Positions 1 to 9,765 of a stretch of 64,000 nt of DNA are shown piece by piece. Made by a program: the position numbers and the translations under genes. Under the pieces are notes generated by a model. The model saw only the letters and a program-made list of their open reading frames with translations. It had not been told where the DNA came from and did no database searches. Origin of the DNA: Cytophagales bacterium (GTDB lineage Bacteria > Bacteroidota > Bacteroidia > Cytophagales > Cyclobacteriaceae); NCBI GenBank assembly GCA_017303805.1, contig JAFLBQ010000007.1, positions 186,001-250,000 of the forward strand, in the 5' to 3' direction. The first letter of the stretch is position 1, and each line of letters begins with the position of its first letter.

Positions 1-1197
1 CTCAACCACGAGTACCATCTGTTGCCGGAGCGGTTGCCGCATCGCATTGCTTCCACCCGCTTTTTTGCGTTCGCAGATACGGTAGAGATTCTGAATTTTG
101 AACGCACCAACCAAGGCCATGGCTGGATTGGACTGCGGTTTCAACTGAAACCCGAAGGCCCCTACAACGATTGTGTACTCCACGTAAAAATGCTCGATAA
201 CGATCCGCTGCAACAGCAAATGTCGTTGGGCATCTTGGGAGTAAACATGATTTACGGGTGTATGTTTATCAAAGACCCGGAAGCGATTATCAATTCACTT
301 TTAGATGGGTTAACTACCCGCAGAATGGAGGTGGATATGTTCCGTCTTAGCGGCCCCGACTTTGCACATGTGGACAACCGGCTAATGGCACTGAAGCTGG
401 TGAAGAACGGGCTTACCAAAGTGGCCATGTTTGGTCCCGATGGTACGGTTATGCAACCATCCGAAGCATTGTACAAGCGCAACGTGTTGGTGCTTCGGGG
501 GCGTTTCAGGCCTGTTACCCACGTTAACGTAGATATGTTACTTTCTTCGCGCAGGCACTTTAAGCGCGAAACCGATGTGGACAAAGCCCGCATGGTAGTG
601 TTAACCGAATTAACCTTAAACGATCTTAGTACCGAAGGCGAAATTGACGAGAAGGATTTTCTTTACCGGGCTGATATTATCTGTTCGCTCGGGCAAACCG
701 TTTTGGTATCGAACTACTTTGAATACTACCGGTTGGTTGATTATTTATCGCGCATAACGCGTGGTAAAAAAATAGGCTTGGTGCTGGGAATTTATGCCTT
801 GCAAAAAATCTTTGAAGAGAAAACCTACGAAAATCTGCGGGGTGGAATTCTGGAGAGTTTTGCACCTTTATTTGGTAATAATATCAAACTCTACATTTAC
901 CCTTCGCTACGGCCGGGTTCTAGTCAGTTGTTTACGCTGGCCGATTTTGAAAAGGAATTGCCGCACAACCTGCAGGCATTATTCCGTTACCTGATGGATA
1001 ACAATAAGTTGGAAGACATAAAGAATGCAAACACAACAAACCTGCATATTATTTCCGATAACGTATTGGCCATGATTCGAAAAGGCGAACCGGGGTGGGA
1101 GCAATTTGTGCCTACCAAAGTAAGCGAGGCCATAAAAGAAAATGGATTCTTTGATTATCCGCTGGGCGGCAAACAACTCGAAGCGGTTTCTGTTTAA
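1..1197 (+). CDS. Conserved protein of unknown function (5' end outside window)
   Basis: The reading frame is open from base 1, so the true start lies upstream; 398 codons are visible before the TAA. I do not recognise a characterised family. The protein looks soluble, with no signal peptide or membrane segment in the visible part. Conserved-looking stretches include SGPDFAHVDNRLMAL, VLRGRFRPVTHVN, LTELTLNDLSTEGEID and ILESFAPLFGNNIKLYIYP. The density of such segments suggests an old conserved enzyme or scaffold and not an orphan. It is convergent with the symporter gene, with only two bases between the stop codons. Function is left open. Confidence 0.85.
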   Translation, partial: LNHEYHLLPERLPHRIASTRFFAFADTVEILNFERTNQGHGWIGLRFQLKPEGPYNDCVLHVKMLDNDPLQQQMSLGILGVNMIYGCMFIKDPEAIINSLLDGLTTRRMEVDMFRLSGPDFAHVDNRLMALKLVKNGLTKVAMFGPDGTVMQPSEALYKRNVLVLRGRFRPVTHVNVDMLLSSRRHFKRETDVDKARMVVLTELTLNDLSTEGEIDEKDFLYRADIICSLGQTVLVSNYFEYYRLVDYLSRITRGKKIGLVLGIYALQKIFEEKTYENLRGGILESFAPLFGNNIKLYIYPSLRPGSSQLFTLADFEKELPHNLQALFRYLMDNNKLEDIKNANTTNLHIISDNVLAMIRKGEPGWEQFVPTKVSEAIKENGFFDYPLGGKQLEAVSV

Positions 1198-1199
1198 GA

Positions 1200-2597
1200 T
1201 TATAAATTTCCTTGCTTCCGCATTCGTTCAAAATACGACCGTGCTTCCGCTAAAACTTTTGGAGCCAATACAAACCCCGAGATCATGGTAGGGAAGGCCA
1301 TGAGGGCATACGCTACATCGATGATGTTCATTACATCGGCCATCGATAAAATGGCTCCCAGAACTACGGTAATCAGGTAAAAATAATTGTAATAGTTACC
1401 GGCTTTTACGCCTCCTAAAAAACTCATGGCTTTATTACCATAGTAACTGTAGGAGAACAACGAAGTAACGGCAAAGAAAAATCCGCAAAGCAATAACAGG
1501 TACTTGCCGGGTAATCCCAACGAACTTTCGAAGGCCGAAGCGGTAAGCGTTACACCGTTTGCTCCCGTAGTTTGCCAAACCCCCGTAGTTAATATTGCCA
1601 ACGCAGTAAGCGTACAAACCAACAGGGTATCAATTGCAGGGCTCAGCATCGAAACCAGACCTTCGCGAATGGGTTCGGCACTTTTAGAAGCTCCCAGCGC
1701 CATGGGGGCCGTGCCGATGCCGGCTTCATTCGAAAATGAAGCCCTGCGAACCCCGGCTACAATCAGGCCTCCCACAATACCGCCCAATGCCGGCTCGCCC
1801 CGGTAATGGTCGGCAGAAAATGCATCGGTAATAACCATCCACAGGTAATGTGGTACCGAACTTATGTTGATGATAAGAATTGTAATTACTGAAAAGAAGT
1901 AAATGAGGATCATTAAGGGTACCATTTTGCCGGCCCATTTACCAATGCGCTGGATACCGCCAATAATTACCACTCCGGAAATAAGCATGAGCACCACGCC
2001 AATTACAAACTTGGGTGTGGAAATAGTAAAGCCGACAAACTGAAAGGTTGCGGCCTTTATACTTTCAGAGGTAATGCCAATATCAATAATTACCTGCGTA
2101 AGTTGGTTTGCTTGAAAGATAGGCAAGCAACCAATCATGGCGCAAACACTGAACAACACCGCCAACGGATAAAATGCTTTGCCCATTGCTTCGCGGATAA
2201 CATACATAGGGCCACCTTGGATGGTGCCGGCAGAATCTTTGCCGCGGTACATAACTGAAAGAGAACTTGTAAAAAAGTTGGTGGACATCCCTACAAAGGC
2301 AGCAATCCACATCCAAAACAATGCACCCGGCCCGCCAATAGAAATGGCTGCAGCCACACCTGCTATGTTGCCCATGCCCACCGTAGAAGCAAGTGCGGTA
2401 GATAAGGCTTCATACGCATTTATTTGCCCGGGGTCGTTTGGGTTATTGAACTTGCCACGAAGAATGGCAATGGCATGACCAAAATATTTATACGGAATAA
2501 ACCGCGAGTAAAGAAAGAAGAACAGTCCACCCAGAATCAACAAAAATAAAACCGGAGTCCAAACTCCGTTAGCAATTGTTCCTATTAAATCACTCAT
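1200..2597 (-). CDS. Alanine/amino acid:cation symporter, AGCS family
   Basis: This 465-residue inner-membrane protein has about 10-12 hydrophobic segments. It carries AGCS (alanine or glycine:cation symporter) signatures: GGPGALFWMWIAAFVGM, the QGGPMYVI block, and SNEAGIGTAPMALGAS in the second half. Family members import alanine or glycine with Na+ or H+. Length is normal for the family and the ATG start is followed at once by a hydrophobic segment. It appears to be a single-gene unit; the next minus-strand gene ends about 80 bases upstream of its start... on the other side lies a convergent gene. The substrate cannot be read from sequence alone. Confidence 0.92.
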   Translation of the reverse strand: MSDLIGTIANGVWTPVLFLLILGGLFFFLYSRFIPYKYFGHAIAILRGKFNNPNDPGQINAYEALSTALASTVGMGNIAGVAAAISIGGPGALFWMWIAAFVGMSTNFFTSSLSVMYRGKDSAGTIQGGPMYVIREAMGKAFYPLAVLFSVCAMIGCLPIFQANQLTQVIIDIGITSESIKAATFQFVGFTISTPKFVIGVVLMLISGVVIIGGIQRIGKWAGKMVPLMILIYFFSVITILIINISSVPHYLWMVITDAFSADHYRGEPALGGIVGGLIVAGVRRASFSNEAGIGTAPMALGASKSAEPIREGLVSMLSPAIDTLLVCTLTALAILTTGVWQTTGANGVTLTASAFESSLGLPGKYLLLLCGFFFAVTSLFSYSYYGNKAMSFLGGVKAGNYYNYFYLITVVLGAILSMADVMNIIDVAYALMAFPTMISGFVLAPKVLAEARSYFERMRKQGNL

Positions 2598-2678
2598 GCA
2601 TTCTCAACTTATGGGCTAAAGTAAAGAAATAAAATCTTAAACCGGAACAAGTAATTATGGGGTTGGCGTTAATCGCTG

Positions 2679-3698
2679 TTAACCCTTTTCTTTATGCGAG
2701 GCCACCGTGTGCTGGCATAATTCCCACAGTATGCGTGCGCCCATGTTCGCATCCCACGCGTCTGCACCAACTTCGCAAAGATCAAAGCCGATAATTTTTC
2801 TTCCTGATTTTAGAAGTATGTGGAGCAGGTAAGTAATTTCTTCAAACTCAAAACCACCGGGTACGGGCGTGCCGGTGTGCGGGCATAGGTAAGGCTTCAG
2901 GCCATCAATATCAAAACTGATATAGACTAATGGCGGTAATTCCTGAATAATTTTTTCGCAAATAGATTTCCAGGTTGTTCCTTCAACAAGTTGTGCCTTG
3001 ATATCGGGATCGAAAAAGGTTTTTACACGCCCACTGGCACGTTGCATCATTCGCGCTTCTTCTTCGCAATAATCGCGTATGCCAACCTGCACAATGCGCG
3101 CCACAGCAGGTAGTTTCAATGCATTGAACATAATGGAGCCATGCGAATAGGTAAAGCCTTCGTATGCTTTGCGCAGATCGGCATGTGCATCGATTTGCAA
3201 AATTCCAAACCGGTCGTGCTTTTCTGCCAATGCCCGAAGCAAACCCAATGGTGTACTGTGGTCGCCACCTACAATGGCTACGTGTTTGCCGGCCTGCAGC
3301 AAGGCCTGCGCCTGACTCTTTATATATATGTTCAGGTTTTCGCAAGCCTCATTAATCTTTGCAGTGATAACAGTGCCGGTTTCTGCTCCTTGCCCGGCTT
3401 CAAGCGCTTGAATATGGGTGCGTGCTAACTTCCGTAAACTGTTGTTTTCTGTCACAAGCGTATCGGCCACAGGCAACATGGCCACCGGAATTTTCCAGGC
3501 TTCGGCCAGGTGATGATGGTACAAATCAATTTGATGGGAGGCTTGCAGAATAGCCTCCGGAGCACCGGCTGTTCCTTCTTGATAGGTAACGGTTACTTCC
3601 CAGGGCACGGGTATTACAACCAGGCTTGCGTCTTCCACTGTGCCCGGCAACCCAAAAAGTTTTCCTTTTATTCCAGTACCGTTATGATCGAAGCTCAT
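2679..3698 (-). CDS. Agmatinase/formimidoylglutamase-like hydrolase (arginase family)
   Basis: This 339-residue ureohydrolase has all the binuclear manganese ligands: GGDHS (His147), DAHAD (Asp170, His172, Asp174) and SFDIDG (Asp263, Asp265). The family hydrolyses guanidino or formimino groups, as in agmatine to putrescine plus urea or formimidoylglutamate to glutamate. The substrate-loop residues do not let me choose between these. The segment CPHTGTPVPGG after the second metal motif is typical of the Bacteroidota agmatinase-family branch. The ATG overlaps the stop of the upstream phosphatase gene in an ATGA arrangement, so the two are probably co-translated. Confidence 0.88.
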   Translation of the reverse strand: MSFDHNGTGIKGKLFGLPGTVEDASLVVIPVPWEVTVTYQEGTAGAPEAILQASHQIDLYHHHLAEAWKIPVAMLPVADTLVTENNSLRKLARTHIQALEAGQGAETGTVITAKINEACENLNIYIKSQAQALLQAGKHVAIVGGDHSTPLGLLRALAEKHDRFGILQIDAHADLRKAYEGFTYSHGSIMFNALKLPAVARIVQVGIRDYCEEEARMMQRASGRVKTFFDPDIKAQLVEGTTWKSICEKIIQELPPLVYISFDIDGLKPYLCPHTGTPVPGGFEFEEITYLLHILLKSGRKIIGFDLCEVGADAWDANMGARILWELCQHTVASHKEKG

Positions 3699-4192
3699 GC
3701 AGGCAAGTGTGAGGGATGAAACAAAAATTCATGTATGGCTGCGCCAGCGGTAAGTTCAAACCAGCGTGAGTCGAAGTGCAACACAGCCATTTCTGCAGTG
3801 GTCATGATTGTAAGTTTTAGGTTGTGGGCAAGATAGTTGTGGAGTTCAACTATGGTCGGGTAGTGGCCTACAATCATTACTTCCTCGTGGTTATCCGGTA
3901 CCGATGTCAGGAGTTGAAATATGTTAAGCAGGTTTTCGGAATAGATATCTTTTTCGATGCGGATCTCTGCAGCCGTTTTTAATTCTGTTGCGATATGCGT
4001 TGCTGTTTGAAAAGCACGTACGGCAGGGCTTGTCAGGATTAAATTAAGATTAGAATTTTTCTGGTTTAAAAATTTTCCAAGCTCCTGGCTCATGCGTTCG
4101 CCATCCGATGTAAGTGCGCGAAGTTCGTCCTTACGTTGTGCGGTTCCGGGTTCAGCCTGTGCATGGCGCACAATAAAAATTCTACGTTGCAT
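3695..4192 (-). CDS. SixA-type histidine phosphatase
   Basis: The protein has 165 residues of the small histidine phosphatase branch. The RHG motif is present as IVRHAQAE with catalytic His10. Arg59 lies in SPAVRAFQT and the second catalytic His110 in IVGHYPT. Characterised SixA proteins dephosphorylate phosphohistidine on phosphotransfer proteins, but this branch also includes enzymes of unknown substrate. The gene is the first of a two-gene unit; its TGA overlaps the ATG of the arginase-family gene by four bases. No phosphorelay gene lies nearby, so the target is unknown. Confidence 0.85.
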   Translation of the reverse strand: MQRRIFIVRHAQAEPGTAQRKDELRALTSDGERMSQELGKFLNQKNSNLNLILTSPAVRAFQTATHIATELKTAAEIRIEKDIYSENLLNIFQLLTSVPDNHEEVMIVGHYPTIVELHNYLAHNLKLTIMTTAEMAVLHFDSRWFELTAGAAIHEFLFHPSHLPA

Positions 4193-4407
4193 GCTCGTAA
4201 AATTACATGTTGCAGAATTTTTTTTTTGATTGTAATTGAAATGAGATGTGGTTTTAATCGCAAAACGGTGGTAATCATAATGGTTAACTCCGAAATTTTA
4301 GTGCGATAGATGCCTTAAAAAGTACATGCATGCAGGCATGGAATGCGGCCAAAAGCTTTTGTTTTTAAAAATTTACAGATATTTGACGCAATCGAAAGTA
4401 TTAAGGC
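4193..4407. promoter_or_regulatory. Divergent intergenic region between sixA-like gene and topA
   Basis: These 215 AT-rich bases separate two divergent transcription units and must hold both promoters. On the topA side TTTG at 4358-4361 is followed by GATATTTG at 4378-4385, a near match to the Bacteroidota TTTG/TAnnTTTG pattern, although the 16-base spacing is a little short. On the other side TAATTTTA lies five bases before the minus-strand ATG. No terminator or RNA structure stands out. Confidence 0.4.
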
Positions 4408-6894
4408 ATGTCAAAAAACTTAGTTATAGTAGAGTCTCCGGCTAAAGCCAAAACAATTGAAGGCTATTTGGGAAAGGACTTTAAGGTTGCAAGCAGCATG
4501 GGTCACATTCGCGATTTAGCGAAGGGCAATGGCGCTATTGATATTGAGAACGACTTCGAACCTACGTACGAAGTTTCGCCTGAAAAGAAGGACGTAATTA
4601 AGAAACTGAAAGAGCTTGCCGAAGATGCCCAAGTGGTTTACCTGGCAAGCGATGAAGACCGTGAGGGAGAAGCCATTTCCTGGCATTTAAAAGAAGTATT
4701 AAACCTGAACGATAAGAAAACAAGACGCATTGTTTTTACGGAGATCACCAAGAATGCTATCCTAAACGCAATTCAAAACCCGCGCGGTATTGATATTGAT
4801 CTGGTAAATGCCCAACAAGCACGAAGACTGCTTGATCGGTTGGTAGGTTTTGAATTATCACCTATTCTTTGGAAAAAAATCAGCACTGGACTTTCGGCCG
4901 GTCGGGTACAATCGGTTGCTGTGCGATTGGTGGTTGAACGCGAACGCGAGATTGACAGGTTTGAAGCGAAATCATCTTTTAAAGTATCTGCCATCTTCGA
5001 TCTGGGTAATGGCAAACAATTGATTGCCGACCTGGGCGAAAAATTCAGTGATGAGAAAGAGGCCCTGGCTTTTTTAGAATCCTGTAAAGGCGCCACATTC
5101 ACAATATCTGATTTGGTTAAAAAGCCGGCAAAAAAATCTCCGGCTCCACCGTTTACTACTTCAACGTTGCAGCAGGAAGCGGGCCGTAAGTTGAGTTTCT
5201 CGGTATCGCAAACGATGATGGTGGCTCAAAAACTGTACGAAGCCGGTAAAATCAGTTACATGCGTACCGATTCGGTAAATCTTTCGGACGAAGCCGTAAG
5301 TGGTGCCGTAAATCAGATTCAAACTGCGTATGGAAAAGAGTTTGTTCAAACCCGTAAGTTCAAAACAAAATCGGCCAGCGCCCAGGAAGCACACGAAGCC
5401 ATCCGGCCAACTAATTTTTCGGTACTCAACCCGGGTATGGATCGCAATGCCCAACGGTTGTATGAATTGATCTGGAAACGGGCCATCGCTTCGCAAATGG
5501 CGGAAGCTGAGTTGGAACGTACAACTGCTACCATTTCTATCTCTAACAACCCACGCACCTTTACTGCAACCGGTGAGGTAATCAAGTTTGAAGGATTTCT
5601 GAAAGTATATATGGAGTCGAAAGACGATGATGATACCGAAGATGAGGAGAGTGGGAAAGTTTTGCCGCCCCTTAACGTTGGGCAGAAGCTTGATCTTAAT
5701 AACATCACGGCAACGCAAACCTTCTCGCGCCATGCAGCCCGCTATACAGAGGCAAGTCTTGTAAAGAAACTGGAAGAGTTGGGTATTGGTCGCCCCTCAA
5801 CGTATGCACCTACTATTTCAACCGTACAAAAGCGCGGCTATGTGGTAAAGGAAAGTCGGGAAGGTGTGGAGCGTAAGTATAATGTACACATGTTGCATGG
5901 TGGTAACATTACCTCTACGCAAGAAACGGAAACCACCGGTGCGGAAAGCAATAAACTTTTCCCCACCAACATTGCTATGATTGTGAACGATTTTCTGGTA
6001 GAACATTTTCCGGATATCACCAATTATTCATTCACCGCAGAAATTGAACAGGAGTTTGATGAGATAGCGAGCGGCAAGTTGAAGTGGCAAAACATGCTGC
6101 ACCAGTTTTATAAACCATTTCACAAAACGGTTAGTAAAACGGAGCAGATTGAACGGTCGGCTGTTCAAAACAAAAATAAGGAACTGGGTGTTGATCCGAA
6201 GACAGGCAAGAACGTTTATGTGAAGCTTGGTAAGTTTGGCGCGTACGTTCAGTTAGGCGAAAACCCGGACGACAATGGAGGTGAGAAACCCAAGTTTGCA
6301 GCCTTACGCCCCGGGCAGTTTATTGAAAACATTACGTTACAAGATGCGCTGGAGTTAATGAAGATGCCGCGCGACATGGGTTTGTTTGAAGACAAACAAA
6401 TGACCATTAACATCGGGCGTTTTGGGCCTTACGTGTTGCACGATAAAAAATTTGTCTCGATCCCGAAAGGTGAAGATCCCTACACGGTAACTTCTCAGCG
6501 AGCCATTGAACTGATACAAGCTAAACGTGAGGCAGATGCGAATCGGTTGATTAAATCATTTGCCAGCGAAGGCAACACCGAAATTGAAATTCTGAATGGC
6601 CGCTTCGGGCCGTATATAAAAGCCGGCAAGAAGAATGTAAAAATCCCGAAAGGCAAAGAGCCCAAAGACCTTACACTGGAAGAATGCATTACCCTTGCAG
6701 CCAACGCACCCGAAAGCAAAGGCCGGTTTGGACGCTTTGCGAGGAAGAAGGAAACGGTTGAAGCACCGGCTCCCAATGCAAAGGCGGAGAAGAAAGTTGC
6801 TTCCAAGAAAGTGGCAGTTAAAAAGGTAGCGGTCAAGAAGGTCGTTGCAAAGAAAGCGGCTAAGAAATCGGTGAAAAAGGTTTCAAAGAAATAG
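4408..6894 (+). CDS. topA: DNA topoisomerase I (type IA)
   Basis: The 828-residue enzyme relaxes negative supercoils. The N-terminal Toprim domain starts VIVESPAKAKTIEGYLG with catalytic Glu9 and continues with SDEDREGEAISWHL. The active-site tyrosine is Tyr284 in ISYMRTDS. The C-terminal third contains Topo C-terminal repeats with a recurring GRFGPY core (for example GRFGPYVLHD and GRFGPYIKAG). It ends in a lysine-rich tail of about 35 residues made of KK(V/A) units, which probably adds non-specific DNA binding. I see no Cys4 zinc fingers of the E. coli type, consistent with Bacteroidota enzymes. It appears to be a single-gene unit. Confidence 0.97.
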   Translation: MSKNLVIVESPAKAKTIEGYLGKDFKVASSMGHIRDLAKGNGAIDIENDFEPTYEVSPEKKDVIKKLKELAEDAQVVYLASDEDREGEAISWHLKEVLNLNDKKTRRIVFTEITKNAILNAIQNPRGIDIDLVNAQQARRLLDRLVGFELSPILWKKISTGLSAGRVQSVAVRLVVEREREIDRFEAKSSFKVSAIFDLGNGKQLIADLGEKFSDEKEALAFLESCKGATFTISDLVKKPAKKSPAPPFTTSTLQQEAGRKLSFSVSQTMMVAQKLYEAGKISYMRTDSVNLSDEAVSGAVNQIQTAYGKEFVQTRKFKTKSASAQEAHEAIRPTNFSVLNPGMDRNAQRLYELIWKRAIASQMAEAELERTTATISISNNPRTFTATGEVIKFEGFLKVYMESKDDDDTEDEESGKVLPPLNVGQKLDLNNITATQTFSRHAARYTEASLVKKLEELGIGRPSTYAPTISTVQKRGYVVKESREGVERKYNVHMLHGGNITSTQETETTGAESNKLFPTNIAMIVNDFLVEHFPDITNYSFTAEIEQEFDEIASGKLKWQNMLHQFYKPFHKTVSKTEQIERSAVQNKNKELGVDPKTGKNVYVKLGKFGAYVQLGENPDDNGGEKPKFAALRPGQFIENITLQDALELMKMPRDMGLFEDKQMTINIGRFGPYVLHDKKFVSIPKGEDPYTVTSQRAIELIQAKREADANRLIKSFASEGNTEIEILNGRFGPYIKAGKKNVKIPKGKEPKDLTLEECITLAANAPESKGRFGRFARKKETVEAPAPNAKAEKKVASKKVAVKKVAVKKVVAKKAAKKSVKKVSKK

Positions 6895-7096
6895 AGGGTC
6901 TTTTATGCCACGTAGCGCTAAATTATTTTTAGGCAAGGCTTCTATGATATGTGGTGATGCTTACAAGCAAACCAAAATTGAAGTCAAATACCCGAACAGC
7001 TTTTCAATTTGAGTCCATCGAAACCACTGAATTTCGGATTGTGTTCAACAACTCCAAAGCCATTGCGGTAACCGAGGTAGAGGTTTATTAAAAAAA

Positions 7097-8299
7097 TTAG
7101 TAGGCCTTTATGCCAACGGTGGGTTTGCCCACTATAAGCACTACCCAGGCCAACACGGCCGAGGCGGCAAGCAATGCTGCAATTGGAAAGCTTGTAGTTG
7201 GATTCAACAACCCCACGCTGGCCGAAAATAATCCACCAATTCCGATTTGAAGAAAACCCATCAGCGATGACGCGCTGCCAATGTTTTGTGTAAATGGGGC
7301 AAGCGCTAAAGCCGAACCGTTTGGAAACGTCATGCCCAGGCAAGTGAGTAACACAAAGAAAAATGCAACGGTAGCATATACTTCGTACCAACCCAGCAGC
7401 GTACCGGTAACAAAGAGAAGCGCGCTAATCATTTGGGCTGTAAGGGCGAGTTTATAGAGAAAGTTGGCATCGTACTTCTTTAAGAGTGTTATGTTTAACT
7501 GATTCCCAAGAATTAAGCCGATGGATTGCACTGCAAACAAAATGGCATAGAAGGCAGGCGTAACTTTAAACTGTTCAAGCAGAATAATGGTAGAGCCGGC
7601 CAGGTAAACGAAGAGGCCACCCAACGAAAAAGAGGTGGCAAAGGTGTACACACTAAACTGTCGGTTAGTAAGAATCTCGCGGTAGGTGCGCACCATGGGT
7701 GCAATGCGTAACGAAACACTGGGGTCGGGCTTATATACTGCTGGCAAGTAGAAGTAAGTGATAACCAATACCAGCACCACGATAATAACCAAAATGTAAA
7801 AGACCCAACTCCAATGCAGATGGCTGGTGATGGCGCTACCCAACGAGGGTGCCAACAGGGGCGATACTGAAAGAATCAGCATCAACATGGAAAATATTTT
7901 AGGACTTTCTTGCAACGTAAAATAGTCGCGCACCATAGCACGCACACCTACGGCCGAAACGCAGCAGCCAAGGGCCTGCACCAACCGGAATGCAATAAAC
8001 ATTTCTGCAGAAGTTGACCAGGCACAACCTAAACATGCAACAATGTACAAGGCCATGCCATAGTACAGTGGTTTGTGCCTGCCGTACCGATCCAGCAACG
8101 GGCCATAGAAAATCTGGCCGATGCCCAACCCGATGAAATAGCTGGTTAGTGAGAGCGAAACCCGGGCTGTGGTGGTTCCAAACTCTTCGGCCATTTGCGA
8201 GAAGGCCGGCAAATACATATCGATGGTAAACGGAGTAATGGTATCGAAGGCACCGAGAATAAAAATGACGAGTGCGCGCGAAGGTTTTGAAGCCGGCAT
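7097..8299 (-). CDS. Bcr/CflA-type MFS multidrug efflux transporter
   Basis: The 400-residue inner-membrane protein has 12 predicted transmembrane helices. The N-terminal region FDTITPFTIDMYLPAFSQMA matches the TIDMYLPA signature of the Bcr/CflA drug:H+ antiporter branch. MFS motif A appears as GPLLDRYGRHKPL between helices 2 and 3. Characterised members export drugs such as bicyclomycin and chloramphenicol, or small peptides; the substrate here is unknown. The gene stands alone on the minus strand, converging on topA across about 200 bases that hold no other gene. Confidence 0.9.
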   Translation of the reverse strand: MPASKPSRALVIFILGAFDTITPFTIDMYLPAFSQMAEEFGTTTARVSLSLTSYFIGLGIGQIFYGPLLDRYGRHKPLYYGMALYIVACLGCAWSTSAEMFIAFRLVQALGCCVSAVGVRAMVRDYFTLQESPKIFSMLMLILSVSPLLAPSLGSAITSHLHWSWVFYILVIIVVLVLVITYFYLPAVYKPDPSVSLRIAPMVRTYREILTNRQFSVYTFATSFSLGGLFVYLAGSTIILLEQFKVTPAFYAILFAVQSIGLILGNQLNITLLKKYDANFLYKLALTAQMISALLFVTGTLLGWYEVYATVAFFFVLLTCLGMTFPNGSALALAPFTQNIGSASSLMGFLQIGIGGLFSASVGLLNPTTSFPIAALLAASAVLAWVVLIVGKPTVGIKAY

Positions 8300-8431
8300 G
8301 AATATTTAAAAACCGAAAAGATACTAAAGTAGAAGCAATCTTTTCTGGAATGGTTTGTAATTACTTAAACCGGATTGTTGCGATGGAGTGTAATAGTAAA
8401 TCTAAGATTGCGCCTGAGAAAAAGCTTTGAC

Positions 8432-9142
8432 TTAATTCAATGTAAGTGCGGTGGCAATCAGCCCGGTACTTATAGCAATTGCGAAACTTACCAAAGTACC
8501 AATCAAGATGTATTCCGTTAGTTTTCGGTCTTTCGCGCTGGTTAAATCACCAAACCGAAACACGGATTTAGCGGCTAACAAAAACCCGATAGCCTCCCAC
8601 TTGCCGGTAAGTACAAAGGTAAAGACGAACAGGCGCTCTAAAATTCCTATGTACCGCCCGGCATCTTCCAGCGATTCATCCATTGATTTGGTTTCGTGTG
8701 GCTGCCAACGGCTAATAAATATTTTTACGAAGTAGGAGCAGGGCTGTGTTAAGAAGATGAACAGGGTTGTTAACATAAGGCTTTTCTCAGATAGAAAGGC
8801 CCCGTTGATGAGAGTAATTCCCTCGTGCCAGCAGTAGATCAGGTAAATTGATAACAGGTGTGCTGCCTGATCAATAAAAAACCACGCTCGTTTGGTTTCA
8901 GTCTTTTGAAAAGAGAGTTTGCAGCCATCAATTAACAAATGGCTGCCCATAACCAAAAGCGTCCATTTCAGAAAAGCCCAATCCCAAATTAGTATCTGGG
9001 TTAACATTCCTTGTATCACTACATGCAGGTACAAAGGCCATGCAGCCCACTTCCTTTCTTCTTTTAGTAAAATCCACTTTCGAGGCTGTAGAAAAAAATC
9101 TCCAAGCAAATGGGCAAGTAAGAGTTTTAGCAGTAAGATCAT
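8432..9142 (-). CDS. DUF3307 membrane protein
   Basis: This 236-residue, strongly hydrophobic protein has about six or seven membrane segments. The N-terminus LLKLLLAHLLGDFFLQP is characteristic of the DUF3307 family, whose members have a conserved HLLxDFxLQ motif in the first helix. No biochemical function is established. Its ATG overlaps the stop of the upstream SatD-like gene (ATGA, 9139-9142), so the two are translationally coupled. Both should therefore be controlled by the palindromic region upstream of the SatD-like gene. Confidence 0.88.
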   Translation of the reverse strand: MILLLKLLLAHLLGDFFLQPRKWILLKEERKWAAWPLYLHVVIQGMLTQILIWDWAFLKWTLLVMGSHLLIDGCKLSFQKTETKRAWFFIDQAAHLLSIYLIYCWHEGITLINGAFLSEKSLMLTTLFIFLTQPCSYFVKIFISRWQPHETKSMDESLEDAGRYIGILERLFVFTFVLTGKWEAIGFLLAAKSVFRFGDLTSAKDRKLTEYILIGTLVSFAIAISTGLIATALTLN

Positions 9143-9750
9143 TGCAACAGCTTAATTTTAGTCTGATACATTTGCAGCACTTCCAGCACTTCGTAGTAAC
9201 AGGCGCGTTTAAGCCGGGTACTTACTGCGTTCTGCTTTACCTTAAGCAATTTACCAAGTGCTTCTTGCGATTTATCCGGATATTCCAATGCCGCATGCAG
9301 CGTTGCCGCAGCATTTACCGTCCAGTTATCCATTATTAAAAGCAGGAGTTTTAGATATAGGTTTATTTCATTATTGAAATCGGCATTGTGGCTTCTAACC
9401 GCTAAATTCATTTTAAGACTTTTTAATTCTCCGGCCAATTGGCCGGAATGAACAAAAGCGCTTCCGTTCGATTCGGTTATTGTTTTAGCATTATAAGTTT
9501 TATCACCTATGCCAACCGCTATACGTACATCTGTACCTTTAAGGGTTTTAATGGCAGCCTTAAGTTTAAGGGCAACGTGCAGCGCCTGGGCTGGATTTTT
9601 TATTTCTGCCTGAAAACTATCGCCACGATAAATTTCCCAGTTTTTTGGGGTAGCACCCGTTTTACTTAACTCGTTGCGTAAAATTTTTAACCACCGTTTA
9701 GTGTCGCTTCTTCTTGAATTAATGATGTCTCCGGTAAGTACGCAAATCAT
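9139..9750 (-). CDS. SatD-family protein with C-terminal HTH-like region
   Basis: The protein has 203 residues. The N-terminus MICVLTGDIINSRRS and the following KNWEIYRGDSFQ match the SatD family, whose founding member is in the Streptococcus mutans sat locus. The C-terminal part, about residues 160-200 (SQEALGKLLKVKQNAVSTRL), reads as a helix-turn-helix, with a turn before the recognition-like helix. It precedes the DUF3307 gene with a four-base overlap. Perfect inverted repeats lie 16-75 bases before its ATG, and the first covers a good -7 box. I infer that the protein binds this region and represses its own operon. Confidence 0.8.
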   Translation of the reverse strand: MICVLTGDIINSRRSDTKRWLKILRNELSKTGATPKNWEIYRGDSFQAEIKNPAQALHVALKLKAAIKTLKGTDVRIAVGIGDKTYNAKTITESNGSAFVHSGQLAGELKSLKMNLAVRSHNADFNNEINLYLKLLLLIMDNWTVNAAATLHAALEYPDKSQEALGKLLKVKQNAVSTRLKRACYYEVLEVLQMYQTKIKLLQ

Positions 9751-9765
9751 ACGATGGTAGTGAGG

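Noticed and set aside
5161-5733. Minus-strand open frame of about 190 codons inside topA
   Set aside because: It is antisense to the conserved catalytic part of topA and has no start context or domain.
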